From Paludibacter sp. (GTDB taxonomy: Bacteria; Bacteroidota; Bacteroidia; Bacteroidales; Paludibacteraceae), in NCBI RefSeq assembly GCF_009712605.1, contig NZ_WASO01000003.1, forward strand, positions 238,523-302,522: a stretch of 64,000 nt of DNA, written 5' to 3'. Positions within the stretch are counted from its first letter, which is position 1, and every line of letters begins with the position of its first letter. This document shows, piece by piece, positions 62,608-64,000 of this stretch. Under the pieces are notes generated by a model that worked only from the letters and a program-made list of their open reading frames with translations, was not told the origin of the DNA and ran no database searches. The position numbers and the translations under genes are program-made.

Positions 62608-62952
62608 ATGATTAAGAAAATTCAACGTAGAATCAAGATAAAAGCACATATCCGCAGTAAAATTGCCGGAACTGCCGAAAGACCTCGTTTGTCGGTATTC
62701 AGAAGCAACAAGCAAATCTATGTGCAAATTATAGATGACAAATCAGGCAAAACCCTTGCTGCCGCTTCTTCTTTGGCAATCGCCGAAAAAATGGCTAAAA
62801 AGGAACAAGCCGCAAAAGTGGGCGAATTGATCGCTAAGAATGCTCAGGCAGCCGGAGTAACTGATGTTATCTTCGACCGTAACGGCTATTTGTACCACGG
62901 TAGAGTGAAAGAATTGGCAGAAGCCGCACGTAAAGGAGGACTTAAATTTTAA
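62608..62952 (+). CDS. rplR: 50S ribosomal protein L18
   Basis: A 114-residue 5S rRNA-binding protein. [20 protein letters not shown] with [17 protein letters not shown] is the N-terminal signature and [20 protein letters not shown] the C-terminal block. Standard order rplF-rplR-rpsE. Confidence 0.97.
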   Translation: MIKKIQRRIKIKAHIRSKIAGTAERPRLSVFRSNKQIYVQIIDDKSGKTLAAASSLAIAEKMAKKEQAAKVGELIAKNAQAAGVTDVIFDRNGYLYHGRVKELAEAARKGGLKF

Positions 62953-62957
62953 TCACT

Positions 62958-63476
62958 ATGGCAGGAATAAATAACAGAGTTAAATCAACCAACGATTTAG
63001 AATTAAAAGACAGATTAGTTGCCATCAACCGTGTAACTAAAGTTACTAAAGGTGGTCGCGCATTCAGCTTTGCTGCAATCGTGGTAGTCGGCAACGAAGA
63101 TGGTATTGTTGGTTGGGGCTTGGGAAAAGCCAGCGAAGTAACAGCTGCCATTGCGAAAGGTGTTGAAGCTGCTAAGAAAAACCTTATTAAAGTGCCTGTG
63201 TTGAAAGGAACTATTCCTCACCAACAAGTAGCTAAATTTGGTGGTGCAGAAGTATATATTCAACCTGCATCTCATGGTACCGGGGTGAAAGCTGGTGGTG
63301 CTATGCGTGCTGTACTTGAAAGTGTTGGTATTACTGACGTGTTAGCAAAATCTAAAGGTTCTTCTAACCCTCACAACCTTGTGAAAGCAACGATTGAAGC
63401 TCTTGGTGAACTGCGTGATGCAGCAACTGTGGCAACTAATCGTGGTGTTTCACTCGAAAAAGTATTCAAAGGCTAA
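62958..63476 (+). CDS. rpsE: 30S ribosomal protein S5
   Basis: A 172-residue protein of the mRNA entry site with proofreading functions. [20 protein letters not shown] and [20 protein letters not shown] are the double-stranded RNA-binding domain; [20 protein letters not shown] is the second conserved domain, where spectinomycin- and ram-type changes map. Full length. Confidence 0.98.
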   Translation: MAGINNRVKSTNDLELKDRLVAINRVTKVTKGGRAFSFAAIVVVGNEDGIVGWGLGKASEVTAAIAKGVEAAKKNLIKVPVLKGTIPHQQVAKFGGAEVYIQPASHGTGVKAGGAMRAVLESVGITDVLAKSKGSSNPHNLVKATIEALGELRDAATVATNRGVSLEKVFKG

Positions 63477-63488
63477 AAACGTACAACT

Positions 63489-63665
63489 ATGGCAACTATT
63501 AAAATAAAACAAGTTAAGAGTAAAATTAAATGCCCCAAGGTTCAGAAACTGACTCTGGAGGCTTTAGGTTTGAAAAAAGTGAATGCCGTTGTAGAGCATG
63601 AAGATACTCCTGCCATCCTTGGTATGGTAGAAAAGGTAAAACACTTGGTAATTGTAGAGAAATAA
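63489..63665 (+). CDS. rpmD: 50S ribosomal protein L30
   Basis: A 58-residue protein between rpsE and rplO. MATIKIKQVKSKIKCPKVQK, LEALGLKKVNAVVEHEDTPA and the end VEKVKHLVIVEK match L30 of the bacterial type. Not every Bacteroidota ribosome cluster keeps it, but this copy is intact, with start ATG 12 bases after the rpsE stop. Confidence 0.95.
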   Translation: MATIKIKQVKSKIKCPKVQKLTLEALGLKKVNAVVEHEDTPAILGMVEKVKHLVIVEK

Positions 63666-63696
63666 TTGTTTAAAACGCTTAAAATAACATATATAC

Positions 63697-64000
63697 ATGG
63701 ATTTAAGTAATTTAACGCCTGCAAAAGGATCCGTTAAGGAACGAAAAAGAATAGGTCGCGGTACAGGTTCTGGTTTAGGTGGTACAGCTACCCGTGGTCT
63801 TAACGGTGCTAAATCCCGTTCAGGTTATAAGAAAAAAATCGGTTTTGAAGGAGGCCAGATGCCTTTACAACGCCGTTTGCCCAAATTCGGGTTCAAAAAT
63901 ATAAGTCGTGTTGAATACAAACCGATTAACCTTGCCACTTTGCAAACTTTAGCTGAAGCTGGAAGCTTTACCAAAATTGGTATTGCTGAATTACTTCAGG
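63697..64000 (+). CDS. rplO: 50S ribosomal protein L15 (partial, 3' end outside window)
   Basis: The frame opens at the ATG at 63697 and runs off the window after about 101 codons. [20 protein letters not shown] with the glycine-rich [20 protein letters not shown] and [17 protein letters not shown] are the L15 signature. It should be followed by secY in the usual spc order, outside the window. Confidence 0.96.
   Translation, partial: MDLSNLTPAKGSVKERKRIGRGTGSGLGGTATRGLNGAKSRSGYKKKIGFEGGQMPLQRRLPKFGFKNISRVEYKPINLATLQTLAEAGSFTKIGIAELLQ

Overview
The window looks like a chromosome segment of a Bacteroidota bacterium, most likely order Bacteroidales. It carries a SusC/SusD pair, the gliding-type lipoprotein GldH next to a PSP1/RicT-type protein and holB, a DUF3276 PUR-like protein, a BT_3928-type membrane protein beside tpiA, a GxxExxY protein, and promoters of the Bacteroidota type (TTTG, 19-21 nt, TAnnTTTG). 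Species cannot be named from this sequence alone. No tRNA, rRNA, CRISPR array, prophage or insertion sequence was recognised.

Region 1 (1-13.9 kb, minus strand) is a surface polysaccharide locus. Reading in the direction of transcription: rfbF, rfbG, rfbH, a small GxxExxY gene, a ferredoxin-reductase-like E3, an SDR reductase, a ThDP enzyme of the acetolactate-synthase family, two glycosyltransferases (GT2 and GT10 fucosyltransferase-like) and a Wzx flippase cut by the window edge. The first enzymes make a CDP-3,6-dideoxy-4-keto-hexose. The ThDP enzyme plus SDR match the logic of YerE/YerF, which add a two-carbon branch to give yersiniose. Separately, gmd and fcl make GDP-L-fucose, a plausible donor for the GT10 enzyme. 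The spacers of the first half of this locus are filled with one family of CACAAAG/CTTAGTGAA inverted repeats that abut start codons and even supply stop codons.

Region 2 (13.9-26.4 kb) is ordinary housekeeping: proC, gldH, PSP1/ricT-like, holB, threonine aldolase, DUF3276, a universal stress protein (plus strand), pcrA/uvrD, a TfoX C-terminal-domain protein, tpiA, a BT_3928-type DoxX-like protein and a DUF1599 protein.

Region 3 (26.4-38.1 kb, plus strand) is a polysaccharide utilisation locus: susC, susD, a PL22-like oligogalacturonate lyase, a decayed glycoside hydrolase remnant, L-rhamnose mutarotase and a GH2 enzyme. The set points to pectin or rhamnogalacturonan. No regulator is encoded next to it, but a strong palindrome lies upstream of susC.

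Region 4 (38.2-47.7 kb) has an aspartate aminotransferase and then a minus-strand set: a decayed YaiO paralogue, a receiver protein lacking the phospho-acceptor aspartate, a membrane HEAT-repeat protein, a processive GT2 synthase, an LtaS-like phosphotransferase/sulfatase-fold protein and an intact YaiO-type outer-membrane barrel. This looks like an exopolysaccharide synthesis, modification and export system. A divergent ferritin-like gene follows.

Region 5 (47.7-64 kb, plus strand) has an AddA-like helicase-nuclease and then the str-S10-spc ribosomal protein cluster from rpsL to rplO, which runs off the right edge. It contains a strong hairpin between fusA and rpsJ and an internal promoter with an overlapping inverted repeat between rpsN and rpsH.
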